A stretch of DNA of 22,585 nucleotides from a virus, in IMG/VR virus record IMGVR_UViG_3300034418_000840, positions 1 through 22,585 of that record; one strand, given 5' to 3'. Below are positions 10,888-18,498 of the stretch, in pieces (the first letter of the stretch is position 1; each line of letters opens with the position of its first letter). The notes below the pieces were generated by a model that had not been told where the DNA came from, did no database searches, and worked only from the letters and a program-made list of their open reading frames with translations. Made by a program: the position numbers and the translations under genes.

Positions 10888-13542
10888 TTATATTCCTATT
10901 GCTATTATAAATACGGTCTTATTACTATCATTAACATCTAAGTAGTAATTAGTGTTGGTGTAAGATACTGTAGCAGCGTTATTGGCTGTTTCATAAACAG
11001 AAGAGTTATTACCCTTAGTAGCTATTGCACCAAATACTGTAGTAAACGCAGATGCCCAACTTCCACTTACCTGGTTAGTAACATTAGTTCTTCTGACCCA
11101 GTTTATCTTTAAACCACCCAACAATGGTATAGAACCGCTTGTAGCACTAAAAGAAGGTGAGGTTAGGTCAAATAATTGATTGCCAAACTGAATGTTATTA
11201 GCCTCTACTCTTACATCTCCCTTATCATTCTCTATTACAATATCAGAGAAGTTCCCTGAAGGGTAGTTTAATTTCTCATCTAAGAATATTCTTTGATTAC
11301 CAAACGCAGGTGAATACCCAAAGAAACCAAACTCAGAGTTGTAGTCTGTAAGTATGTTGTTAAAGTCATCTACTTTAGCACCTACAGAAATAGATTGATT
11401 GTCTATGTTCCAAGAGCCATCTACACCGCCACTAATAGTTGAGTTGGCATCAATTAATACATCGCCATCTATAGTAACATCACCATCAGAGGCAACCTCA
11501 AACTTATCGTTTACATTAATACTACCAGTAAAGCTACCTGTAGCAGCAGACAGAGAGCCTGCAAATGTACCTGTAGCTGCGGATAAAGCACCTGCGAATG
11601 TTCCTGTTGCAGCACTAAGTTCTCCTGCAAAGCTACCAGTGGCTGCTGTAAGTTCACCACCAAATGTACCCGTAGCTGCAACTAAATCTCCTGTAAATGT
11701 ACCATCAGCTGCTCTCAGTTTACCTGAGAAAGCAGCATTGCCATTCTCATCAATCTTTAGGTTCTTGCTGTATAGTGCATAATTAACATCATCAGAGAAG
11801 ATATAGATATTATCAATAGCCTCTAAAGTACCTCCATCAGTAATTACTCTGTTGACATACGCATCGAGGTTTACATCAAATACATTAGGATGAGTAGTGT
11901 TTATCTCTACATCTCCAATAGTGGCTGTAGCAGCAGAAAAGTCTCCTCTAAAGTCTGCATTACCATCTATTATTTTAAAGTTCTCAGAGATGATATTACC
12001 GCTATCTAAACTGATAAGCGTACCATCTGTAGAGTAGTCAGTAGCAGTAGCTCCTGCATTAAAACCTACAGAAGATATCTCTCCCGTTTGTATTCTGCCA
12101 CCATCAATAATAGTAAGACCGCTTGCCCCTAACTCATCTGATAGGCTGTTGAATGTAACTACGCCTTCAAAGCCAGTAGCATCTTGAGGCTCTGAATAAC
12201 CTACAGGTCTTGCAGTAGACGAAGCACCAGTATCTGTAGAGTTGTATCTTGTTACATAGTAAGTAGTAAGTGCATACCCCGTAGTAGGAGGAACTTCTGA
12301 CCAATCTGCATCATTAATAGTAAGTATATTAGTCTCGAAGTTAAAAGTAGATGTAGTAGGTAAGTCTGATATTGTAGGAACAGTACTTCCTTGCCAGTAT
12401 AGATATCCTCTTGCTACCTTATTTCCATCTTCATCAAATCTAACATCTGTTAGTGATACATCAACAGTAACGGTAGCAGCACCGCTTACATCTGTAACAT
12501 TAGTATTTACTAAATTACCTCCCTTGATTGCAAGTGTGTCTGTCTTGCTATTGGCTACCTCAGAGCCTGTATTAGCCTCTATAGTCTTAAAAGCTACTTG
12601 TGGGTATCTAAGGTCTAAATCTACAGAACCTAAGGATGTAGTGTGTCCAAATTGGTCTACGCTGACATCTTGTATTACAACCCCATTAGAGTTGTTTACA
12701 GAAGATTGTGATGAGGTGTCTGTGTGAGACATTACACCTGTGGTAGAGTTGTAGTCTAATCCATCTCCATCACTAATAGCAGCTCTTGCTCTTGCATCTG
12801 TATAGTACAGATTAGTGCCTTCTGTTAAATCATCCGTAGTCTTTGTAGCAAGGCTTGCATCAAATCTTGCCTCAGTATAATAGAAGTTAGTAGAGCCTTC
12901 AGAAAGGTCGTCGGTATCTTTAGTTGCAAACCTATTATCAAACCTTGTATCTGTATAATAAAGGTTAGTTCCTTCTGATAGGTCTGTAGTACTCTTGTTT
13001 GAAAAGCTACTATCAAACCTTGCTTCTGTATAGTATTTATTGGTAGGTGTAGCAGACTCTTGTACATCGTCAGTGTCTAATACTACTGCGCCCGTTTGAG
13101 AGTTCACAGAGTCTACTGTATTAACTTCTGCACCTGCTTCTATTCCTGCAAGTTTATCAATCTCTGCTTGTGTAGTAAACTTATTAGTAGTAGCTGCATC
13201 TGATATATCATCTGCATCTAATACTACAGCTCCTGTCTGTGTGTTAACGCTATCTACAGTATTTACCTCTGCACCTGCCTCAATACCATCTAACTTGTTC
13301 TTTAGTGCTGTAGTAAAGTTCTCGTCTGTCTGAGAGTCTGCATTAAGAGTAATAGTAGAGTTACCACTTTGGTTAACGGTAAAAGAACCGCCACCAGTCA
13401 GGTTAGTACCTGCATCAATAGTTATCTGACCATCGTATGCAATTTGCCCTTCCTCTTCCAGTTGAGACTGAAGGTTAAGAAGGGCTTTTCTTACAGGGTC
13501 AAATTTGTCGTTGTTCGGTATTTTAGAAACATCTACCGCCAT
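10888..13542 (-). CDS. Large repeat-rich tail fibre protein, 884 aa
   Basis: The protein begins MAVDVSKIPNNDKFDPVRKA. Two long repeats follow at about 83-112 and 130-159, sharing GIEAGAEVNTVDSVN and QTGAVVLD. Four repeats of about 25 residues lie at 167-250 with the pattern TNxYYTxARFD...DDLSEG. A beta-rich middle part follows, then a ladder of six 11-residue repeats (AATGTFAGxLS) at about 611-676, and a C-terminal domain of about 200 residues that lacks repeats. Such layouts are typical of phage tail fibres: a trimeric repetitive shaft and a terminal host-binding or chaperone-like tip. The gene ends the adhesin cluster and precedes the lysis genes. The tip domain is not recognised. Confidence 0.85.
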   Translation of the reverse strand: MAVDVSKIPNNDKFDPVRKALLNLQSQLEEEGQIAYDGQITIDAGTNLTGGGSFTVNQSGNSTITLNADSQTDENFTTALKNKLDGIEAGAEVNTVDSVNTQTGAVVLDADDISDAATTNKFTTQAEIDKLAGIEAGAEVNTVDSVNSQTGAVVLDTDDVQESATPTNKYYTEARFDSSFSNKSTTDLSEGTNLYYTDTRFDNRFATKDTDDLSEGSTNFYYTEARFDASLATKTTDDLTEGTNLYYTDARARAAISDGDGLDYNSTTGVMSHTDTSSQSSVNNSNGVVIQDVSVDQFGHTTSLGSVDLDLRYPQVAFKTIEANTGSEVANSKTDTLAIKGGNLVNTNVTDVSGAATVTVDVSLTDVRFDEDGNKVARGYLYWQGSTVPTISDLPTTSTFNFETNILTINDADWSEVPPTTGYALTTYYVTRYNSTDTGASSTARPVGYSEPQDATGFEGVVTFNSLSDELGASGLTIIDGGRIQTGEISSVGFNAGATATDYSTDGTLISLDSGNIISENFKIIDGNADFRGDFSAATATIGDVEINTTHPNVFDVNLDAYVNRVITDGGTLEAIDNIYIFSDDVNYALYSKNLKIDENGNAAFSGKLRAADGTFTGDLVAATGTFGGELTAATGSFAGELSAATGTFAGALSAATGTFAGSLSAATGSFTGSINVNDKFEVASDGDVTIDGDVLIDANSTISGGVDGSWNIDNQSISVGAKVDDFNNILTDYNSEFGFFGYSPAFGNQRIFLDEKLNYPSGNFSDIVIENDKGDVRVEANNIQFGNQLFDLTSPSFSATSGSIPLLGGLKINWVRRTNVTNQVSGSWASAFTTVFGAIATKGNNSSVYETANNAATVSYTNTNYYLDVNDSNKTVFIIAIGI
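11515..11712 (-). repeat. Six 33-bp coding repeats (11-aa ladder) in the fibre gene
   Basis: The six units each encode an 11-residue AAxGxFxGxLx motif with Ala-Ala-Thr-Gly and Phe at fixed positions. A more degenerate copy (NAAFSGKLR) precedes the array. Codons differ between copies, so these are old protein repeats, not a recent slippage array. They probably form a stacked beta shaft. Confidence 0.85.
12793..13044 (-). repeat. Four coding repeats of about 75 bp in the fibre gene
   Basis: The repeats encode TNxYYT(E/D)xRFDxxxxxKxTxDLxEG, about 25-26 residues each; the last is truncated and diverges after YYTDAR. This repeat type is common in tail fibre shafts. Unit number could vary between related phages. 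Confidence 0.82.
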
Positions 13543-13561
13543 AAAAAGTATTTAAAAAGAT

Positions 13562-13577
13562 GTTGTCTAACGACAAC
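13562..13577 (-). terminator. Short hairpin between the 136-aa gene and the fibre gene
   Basis: GTTGTC (13562-13567) and GACAAC (13572-13577) form a perfect 6-bp stem with a 4-nt loop. On the minus strand it is followed by ATCTTTTT. It lies two bases past the stop of the 136-aa gene. Its GC content is low, so it is at most a weak terminator or attenuator before the 884-aa fibre gene. Confidence 0.45.
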
Positions 13578-13579
13578 GA

Positions 13580-13990
13580 TTAACTAAAGCTCCAGCCGAA
13601 GAAAGTGTGCGCTCCGTTTTGGCTTACCCAAGACTCATCGTACTCTACTTCTTTTGAAGCCCATCCGTAAGGGAACGCAATAGAGGTCTCAGCAGGAGTA
13701 ACAATATTACCCTCTTCGTCTAATACTGCCTCTACATCTACTTGAGTAATCTCACTTTCGTTCCATAGTACATCTACTGAGTATTTGTCAGAGAGTACAG
13801 CAGGAGTTAGTTCGTTTCCTTCTTCATCGAATGTTGCAGGTACTTGTACTAAGTAGCCTAATTTAACGATAGAGTGAGAGTGAGTAGGATAAGTATTTCC
13901 TTCCTCGTCTGTTGCAGAAGGTAGTGCTTCGATTCTTGCTAAAGCAGTAGCCTCGTCTTGAAATTCGTATTTTTTAAAGATGTGTGCCAT
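13580..13990 (-). CDS. Hypothetical structural-region protein with DEEGN repeats, 136 aa
   Basis: The 136-residue acidic protein contains three copies of a DEEGN turn (about residues 28-32, 56-60 and 91-95), each followed by xxTPAx or YPTH, with beta-type stretches between them (KLGYLVQVPATF, KYSVDVLWNE). The C-terminus is aromatic (GAHTFFGWSFS). The repeats suggest a small beta-sandwich with repeated hairpins. It lies between the third adhesin paralogue and the large fibre, so it is likely a tail or fibre accessory protein. No family is recognised. Confidence 0.75.
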   Translation of the reverse strand: MAHIFKKYEFQDEATALARIEALPSATDEEGNTYPTHSHSIVKLGYLVQVPATFDEEGNELTPAVLSDKYSVDVLWNESEITQVDVEAVLDEEGNIVTPAETSIAFPYGWASKEVEYDESWVSQNGAHTFFGWSFS

Positions 13991-14000
13991 TGTATTTATA

Positions 14001-15212
14001 TTAAGATGTTAATGCTTGTAATTCTGAATCAGTTAATGCGGTGTTGTATATTTGTAGGCTTTTTATTTTGCCATAAAAATAATTATTATTCACAGGTGCA
14101 TTAGCAAAACTTATTTTAGTCAAATCATCACCTATTACATTGGTAATTGTATCTGAACCTATCTCAGTTCCGTTTACATATAAATACCCAATAGATGAAT
14201 TAAACGAAACACCAATTTTATTGAATTGGTCTATACTTGGATTATCAGCAGTTGTAGCTATGCTATAACCTGTACTACCAAGACTTGATATTGTAAATAC
14301 ATTGATGGTATTACTTGTAGTATATTTAAGAACAAACCTGTCAGTAGAAGTAACATCATTTATAGTTATTTCTCTATTAGAAGAATCAGCAGCAAGTGCT
14401 TCTATTTCCATATACATAGACATAGCTGAACGATTAAAGATATCAGGCATATTGGCTTGTTTAAGTGTTTCAGCAGCCCTTGTTACCGCAGACCCACTCG
14501 TAGGAATATAACTTGTAGCGTATGAGCCTGTTTCTAATTGTGAGTATTGTATATAAATTGAACCACTTGCACCTGATGTATTGTTATCGCCATCTGCGGG
14601 GTATATATATATTAATTGATTATTACAATTAAAACTAATAGAACATCTATACCATCCACTTCCTAAACTATCGATTGATGAATCAATTAAATTTGTTTCA
14701 GTACCTATTGCACCATTAACTAAATCGAAATAACAAGAATAAAATACTGAACCATCATATCCTTGAATTTTTAACCAATTAAGCGAACCTGCTTTTGCGT
14801 ATAAACTAAATGATTGTACACCATTAAGAGATAAATTCTGAACAACTCTACCATTTGCTGCGGATTTATTTAAAAGCCAAGCATCCGAACTACCGCCAAC
14901 ACCAATTTGATTAGAAGTATTTGTTGCATTAAATGCAATCCAAGTTGTATCAAATTTATTAGATTGTAATAAACTATTAGTCCTACTTGGCTCTAATAGC
15001 AAATGTCCATCTGTGTTGTTTAAGTAGTCGATTCTCGGTTCGTTACTACCTGCTACTTCGATGAGTCCATTCTCATTAACTCTTGTTGCTGAACTTGCTC
15101 TTGTAAAGTTAAAAGGTAGTGGCTTAAAGTTGTTGTTCTCATCGTTATAGGCTAACACAGAACCTTGTCCCGTTGCCCATTTTCCGTTTCCAAACTTAAA
15201 TGTATTACTCAT
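14001..15212 (-). CDS. Tail adhesin paralogue C: CBM-like plus LamG-like domains, 403 aa
   Basis: This is the last of three tandem paralogues. An N-terminal module holds RASSATRVNENGLIEV (about 38-53) and LLLEPSRTN (71-79). A beta-rich carbohydrate-binding-like domain covers about 80-235, including GSGWYRCSISF and SIYIQYSQLETG. The linker motif SYATSYIPTSGSAVTR follows, and a C-terminal concanavalin A/LamG-like domain (about 250-400) ends with YGKIKSLQIYNTALTDSELQ. Such proteins are virion adhesins that bind surface glycans. This copy lacks the last 16-18 residues present in the other two. Its ATG overlaps the preceding stop by one base. The middle domain differs most from its paralogues. Confidence 0.82.
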   Translation of the reverse strand: MSNTFKFGNGKWATGQGSVLAYNDENNNFKPLPFNFTRASSATRVNENGLIEVAGSNEPRIDYLNNTDGHLLLEPSRTNSLLQSNKFDTTWIAFNATNTSNQIGVGGSSDAWLLNKSAANGRVVQNLSLNGVQSFSLYAKAGSLNWLKIQGYDGSVFYSCYFDLVNGAIGTETNLIDSSIDSLGSGWYRCSISFNCNNQLIYIYPADGDNNTSGASGSIYIQYSQLETGSYATSYIPTSGSAVTRAAETLKQANMPDIFNRSAMSMYMEIEALAADSSNREITINDVTSTDRFVLKYTTSNTINVFTISSLGSTGYSIATTADNPSIDQFNKIGVSFNSSIGYLYVNGTEIGSDTITNVIGDDLTKISFANAPVNNNYFYGKIKSLQIYNTALTDSELQALTS

Positions 15213-16387
15213 TACTTAATTGTTAAGTTTAATTCTGTTACCATTTCTTCCCAAGAACGATAAGAAGTTAAATATTCTAATTCAGCATCTGTTAGTGCGG
15301 TATCGTAAACACCAATCTCTTTTGTTTTTCCGTAGAAAGGTAAAGAACCTCCTCCATCATCAAATGTCAATTCTTCAAATCCTGATGCTACTGCTCCAAT
15401 GTTATCTGTATCTATTTCAAATCCATTTATCCACAAAGCAAAATCATTAGTCTTATATTTTGTAGCTATCTTATTATTTAAAGTCGCACTACTAACAACA
15501 TAAGACATATCCATTGTAGTTGTTCCATTGAACATAAATGTTCTTACAGTATTACTTGTTGATGTTAATTCTAATGTCAATCTATTACCCGTTGTTCCAT
15601 CAGAAATGCTAATTCTACGACTTGTACTATCATCAGCAAGAGCCGATATCTCAGCATACAAAACACCCTCTGAGTCATTAAACACATTAGCTACTCCTGC
15701 ACCATTTGCAGTATCTGCTTGTCTTGTTGCAGTCGAACCGCTTGTAGGTATGTAAGAGGTTGCGTAAGAACCTTGTTCGATTTGCAATCCCCATAATAAT
15801 AAAGAACCTGTTTCTGTAGTTTGTATCTTAGGGAATCTTGTTGTTGCAGGAGCGGTTTGAGTAACTACGAATCTTTGCCATTCATCTGTTGCAGTACCCC
15901 TTACAACTGCATAATCTATATTACCATAATCAAATGTAAGAGTTCCGCTTTCGGTTTTTGCATAAAAAGACATTGTATATTGAACACCGCTTGTAAATGT
16001 CGTAGTTCTTACAATTTCTCCACTTGATGTTAAAAATGTAATTTTATCTGCATTTTGAGTTCCATCTAAACTAATTGCATTGTCTGCTAATACTGTAGCG
16101 TTATTCTTAACCCAATAAGAGTTATCAAACTCTTCAGAATATAACATAATATTAGTCCTTGAAGGTTCCAATAACAAAGCACCTTTCGATGTCTCAGAAT
16201 AATCAATTCTTGCTCTGTCGTTACCTACTACTTCTATTAAGCCTTGTTTGTTTACCCTTGTAGCAGAAGAGGCTCTTGTCGTAGTAAAAGGAAGAGGCTT
16301 ATAGTGTCCATCTTGGTCATTGAACGCAAGAGATGAACCCTCCTTAGTTGCCCATACACCATTTCCGTATTTAAATGTTTGTGCCAT
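15212..16387 (-). CDS. Tail adhesin paralogue B: CBM-like plus LamG-like domains, 391 aa
   Basis: The second paralogue shares its N-terminus with copy C (TFKYGNGVWATKEGSSLAF, RASSATRVNKQG at 38-49, LLLEPSRTN at 71-79). It also shares the SYATSYIPTSGS linker and the LamG-like end (FYGKTKEIGVYDTALTDAEL), and it has a C-terminal tail YRSWEEMVTELNLTIK missing from C. The middle domain (about 80-205) is clearly different in sequence and shorter, which suggests a different ligand. Placed 3 bp behind copy A. A role in host attachment is inferred from the domains and the late tail position. Confidence 0.82.
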   Translation of the reverse strand: MAQTFKYGNGVWATKEGSSLAFNDQDGHYKPLPFTTTRASSATRVNKQGLIEVVGNDRARIDYSETSKGALLLEPSRTNIMLYSEEFDNSYWVKNNATVLADNAISLDGTQNADKITFLTSSGEIVRTTTFTSGVQYTMSFYAKTESGTLTFDYGNIDYAVVRGTATDEWQRFVVTQTAPATTRFPKIQTTETGSLLLWGLQIEQGSYATSYIPTSGSTATRQADTANGAGVANVFNDSEGVLYAEISALADDSTSRRISISDGTTGNRLTLELTSTSNTVRTFMFNGTTTMDMSYVVSSATLNNKIATKYKTNDFALWINGFEIDTDNIGAVASGFEELTFDDGGGSLPFYGKTKEIGVYDTALTDAELEYLTSYRSWEEMVTELNLTIK

Positions 16388-16390
16388 ATC

Positions 16391-17665
16391 TTATTCTATT
16401 GTATATAGTTGTTCCGTTGCCATATCATTAAACGACTGCCAAGAGGTTAGTTCTTCTAATTCAGCATCTGTTAATGCTTCTTTAAAGGTAATTAGTTGTT
16501 TGGTTTTTCCGTAGAAGTCAGATGCTCCTGTTCCGTTATCAAAGGCTAATTCAGATAACCCTGATGAAACAGAGCCTGATATATCTGTTGCTATTTCAAA
16601 TCCATTTATCCAAAAAGAAAAGTCATTTGCTTTATATTTATATGCTATTTTAGATTCAGTTGTAATGTCATTAACAACATAGCTAAATAAAGCCTGAGAA
16701 ACACCCCCTGAAATTAAATTACCTACAATTGTATCTGATGTAGTTGAGAAAAATACTTGTATCCTATTAGAACTCGTCCCATCCCCTAAAGTAATAACTC
16801 TCGATGTACTATCATTAGCAAGAGCCGATATCTCAGCAAACAATACCCCTTCTGAATCATTAAAATCAGCAGAAGTTCCTGCTCCGTTACATACCTCAGC
16901 GTTTCTTGTTACTGCACTACCTGATGTTGGAATATATGAAGTAGGGTAAGAAGAACTTGTTTCGGATTGCGCTCCCCATATATAAATAGAGCCACTTGTA
17001 TGTGTTACATCTAAATCTCCTTCTGCGGGATATATTCTTGTTGTTGTTGTGAAACTATCTGTAAAAATCATTCCACATCTATACCAACCATTTCCGTAAT
17101 CTTCAATAAAAGAATCTATATAAGCAGAGGTTACAGTTGAGCCACCTAAGACCCCATTCTCTAAATCAAACCATTTATTAGAAGAACCACCCGTTTGCAA
17201 CATTAGCCATTTAGAATCATTTGCTTTAGCAAACACAGAAAAAACATTAGTTCCTGAATAAGTTACACTGTAATAAATTCTTTGGTCAGAAGTTCCTCCG
17301 CTAATTGAAATTAAAGAAGCATTAGAAGAGCCATCAGGAGATATTGTAGAATTGCTCGTTACATTTATATTTGATGCAGTCCAAGATGTAAAATCTTCAC
17401 TATGTGCAATCCTATTAGTCCTACTTGGCTCTAACAACAAAGAAGGGGTGTCTTGTACTACTCCATCAATAATAGGATAGTCTAATCTTGGTACATTACT
17501 TCCTACTACCTCAATAAGACCATCCTTATTTACCCTCGTAGCACTTCCCGACCTTGAGAAGTCGAAATCACCATCTGTACTATTTGGAATAACGCTATAA
17601 ACCTTCGAAGCCTTATACCCCGAAGGAATCATCGCTAATCCTGCTTTATCGTATTTATTACTCAT
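16391..17665 (-). CDS. Tail adhesin paralogue A: CBM-like plus LamG-like domains, 424 aa
   Basis: The first of the three paralogues in transcription order. Its first 35 residues (MSNKYDKAGLAMIPSGYKAS and following) differ from B and C, but SRSGSATRVNKDGLIEVVGS (38-57), LLLEPSRTN (76-84), the PTSYIPTSGSAVTR linker and the LamG-like end (FYGKTKQLITFKEALTDAEL) are shared. The final tail (WQSFNDMATEQLYTIE) matches that of B. The distinct N-terminus may attach directly to the virion or to the 64-residue protein encoded just upstream, with a 4-bp overlap. A glycan-binding adhesin is likely; an enzyme active site was not seen. Confidence 0.82.
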   Translation of the reverse strand: MSNKYDKAGLAMIPSGYKASKVYSVIPNSTDGDFDFSRSGSATRVNKDGLIEVVGSNVPRLDYPIIDGVVQDTPSLLLEPSRTNRIAHSEDFTSWTASNINVTSNSTISPDGSSNASLISISGGTSDQRIYYSVTYSGTNVFSVFAKANDSKWLMLQTGGSSNKWFDLENGVLGGSTVTSAYIDSFIEDYGNGWYRCGMIFTDSFTTTTRIYPAEGDLDVTHTSGSIYIWGAQSETSSSYPTSYIPTSGSAVTRNAEVCNGAGTSADFNDSEGVLFAEISALANDSTSRVITLGDGTSSNRIQVFFSTTSDTIVGNLISGGVSQALFSYVVNDITTESKIAYKYKANDFSFWINGFEIATDISGSVSSGLSELAFDNGTGASDFYGKTKQLITFKEALTDAELEELTSWQSFNDMATEQLYTIE

Positions 17666-17856
17666 TTTAAGCTATAATTTAAGTTTCCTACCAATGTTGT
17701 ATGCGCCTCCATAGTACCACTATCATCCGACACCCTCTTAGCAAAGTCATTACCATCTCCTACCACAGTAAGAAAGATATACTCTCCTACCCAAGTTTGG
17801 TTGTAGATGCTGCCCCATCCAGTATTATTTTGTGCTTGTCCCCAGTTTGTTATCAT
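17662..17856 (-). CDS. Small hypothetical structural-region protein, 64 aa
   Basis: A 64-residue protein rich in Asn, Gly, Thr and Trp (MITNWGQAQNNTGWGSIYNQ), apparently beta-rich and without membrane segments. It overlaps adhesin A by 4 bp and the 41-residue gene by 3 bp. I recall similar short NWG-rich proteins between connectors and fibres in Bacteroidota phages, but no function is assigned. It may be a baseplate or adhesin-anchoring peptide. Confidence 0.75.
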   Translation of the reverse strand: MITNWGQAQNNTGWGSIYNQTWVGEYIFLTVVGDGNDFAKRVSDDSGTMEAHTTLVGNLNYSLK

Positions 17857-17978
17857 TGTTCTCCTTTATTAGATAACTCTTTTTTCTCTTTTTGTTGTTT
17901 CTCTAATTTATGCAAGAAGGCTATCAACTTCTGTACATTATCCTCTTTAGGTTTATATTTGCCTCTAATCTTACCCAC
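17853..17978 (-). CDS. Small basic helical protein, 41 aa, GTG start
   Basis: Read from GTG at 17978 to TGA at 17853. The product begins with GKIRGKYKPKEDN and continues as a charged helix (AFLHKLEKQQKEKKELSNKG). No ATG is available in this frame. The start overlaps the upstream stop as TAGTG, and the stop overlaps the next start as ATGA, so both junctions show translational coupling. An AGGAGGA lies about 14 bases before the GTG. Function unknown; it could be a small connector accessory protein. Confidence 0.68.
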   Translation of the reverse strand: MGKIRGKYKPKEDNVQKLIAFLHKLEKQQKEKKELSNKGEQ

Positions 17979-18496
17979 TACCCTAAATATATTCCTCCAA
18001 AGTTTACATCCTTGTCAGGGTGCATATCCTCATTTGCAGTAGTAGTGTACTCAGGATATAGCTGGCTGTTAAAGTCCATATAGTCCATAAATCTACGGGT
18101 GTAGAACTCAGCAGTCTCTAAGGCTCTTGCTGCAAGCATATTTACCTCATCCATACTTGCTGTATCACTATTCTCGCTTCTGTGCTTATAAACCCCTCCG
18201 TTGCTAATTTGAAAGGCAGCAAAAGGAATATAGTCCGCTTGACTAAACCATATTAGCATAGGCTTTACATAGTCATCAATAAGAGTCTTATAGTCAGCAT
18301 TTCCTGCATCATCAATAGTACCTGCAATAATTAGCTCTTGTAGCTTCTTATACAGCTTACCACCTAAGTAGTTTTGTATGTGAGTATCTTGAGCAACCTC
18401 AACAAATTGTACTAACTTGTCAGGGTCTAAGTTACCAGCAATAATAGACTTCTTCTTTAACTCACTTAACTTTATAAATAGTGCCTTATTTGCCAT
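17978..18496 (-). CDS. Probable head-tail connector protein (DUF6712-like), 172 aa
   Basis: The 172-residue protein is largely helical: an N-terminal ALFIKLSELKKKSII, a core with YLGGKLYKKLQELI and YVKPMLIWFSQADYIPFAAF, and the conserved-looking NGGVYKHRSENSDTASM. It ends NFGGIYLG. This pattern fits the DUF6712-type proteins found directly after portal genes in Bacteroidota phages, where helical adaptor proteins join the portal to the tail. It lies 2 bp behind the portal gene. Family membership is from memory and context; a tail completion role is inferred. Confidence 0.7.
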   Translation of the reverse strand: MANKALFIKLSELKKKSIIAGNLDPDKLVQFVEVAQDTHIQNYLGGKLYKKLQELIIAGTIDDAGNADYKTLIDDYVKPMLIWFSQADYIPFAAFQISNGGVYKHRSENSDTASMDEVNMLAARALETAEFYTRRFMDYMDFNSQLYPEYTTTANEDMHPDKDVNFGGIYLG

Positions 18497-18498
18497 TT

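Noticed and set aside
10850-10890. A small ACTG/CAGT hairpin between the fibre gene and the lysis cassette.
   Set aside because: Only a 4-bp stem with no U-run, so it is not a credible terminator.
11515-13044. Tandem repeats that could be taken for a CRISPR array.
   Set aside because: The repeats keep the reading frame of the fibre gene, vary in bases but not in protein pattern, and have no unique spacers.
14001-17665. A diversity-generating retroelement acting on the adhesin paralogues.
   Set aside because: No reverse transcriptase, template repeat or adenine-biased variable repeat was seen in the window.
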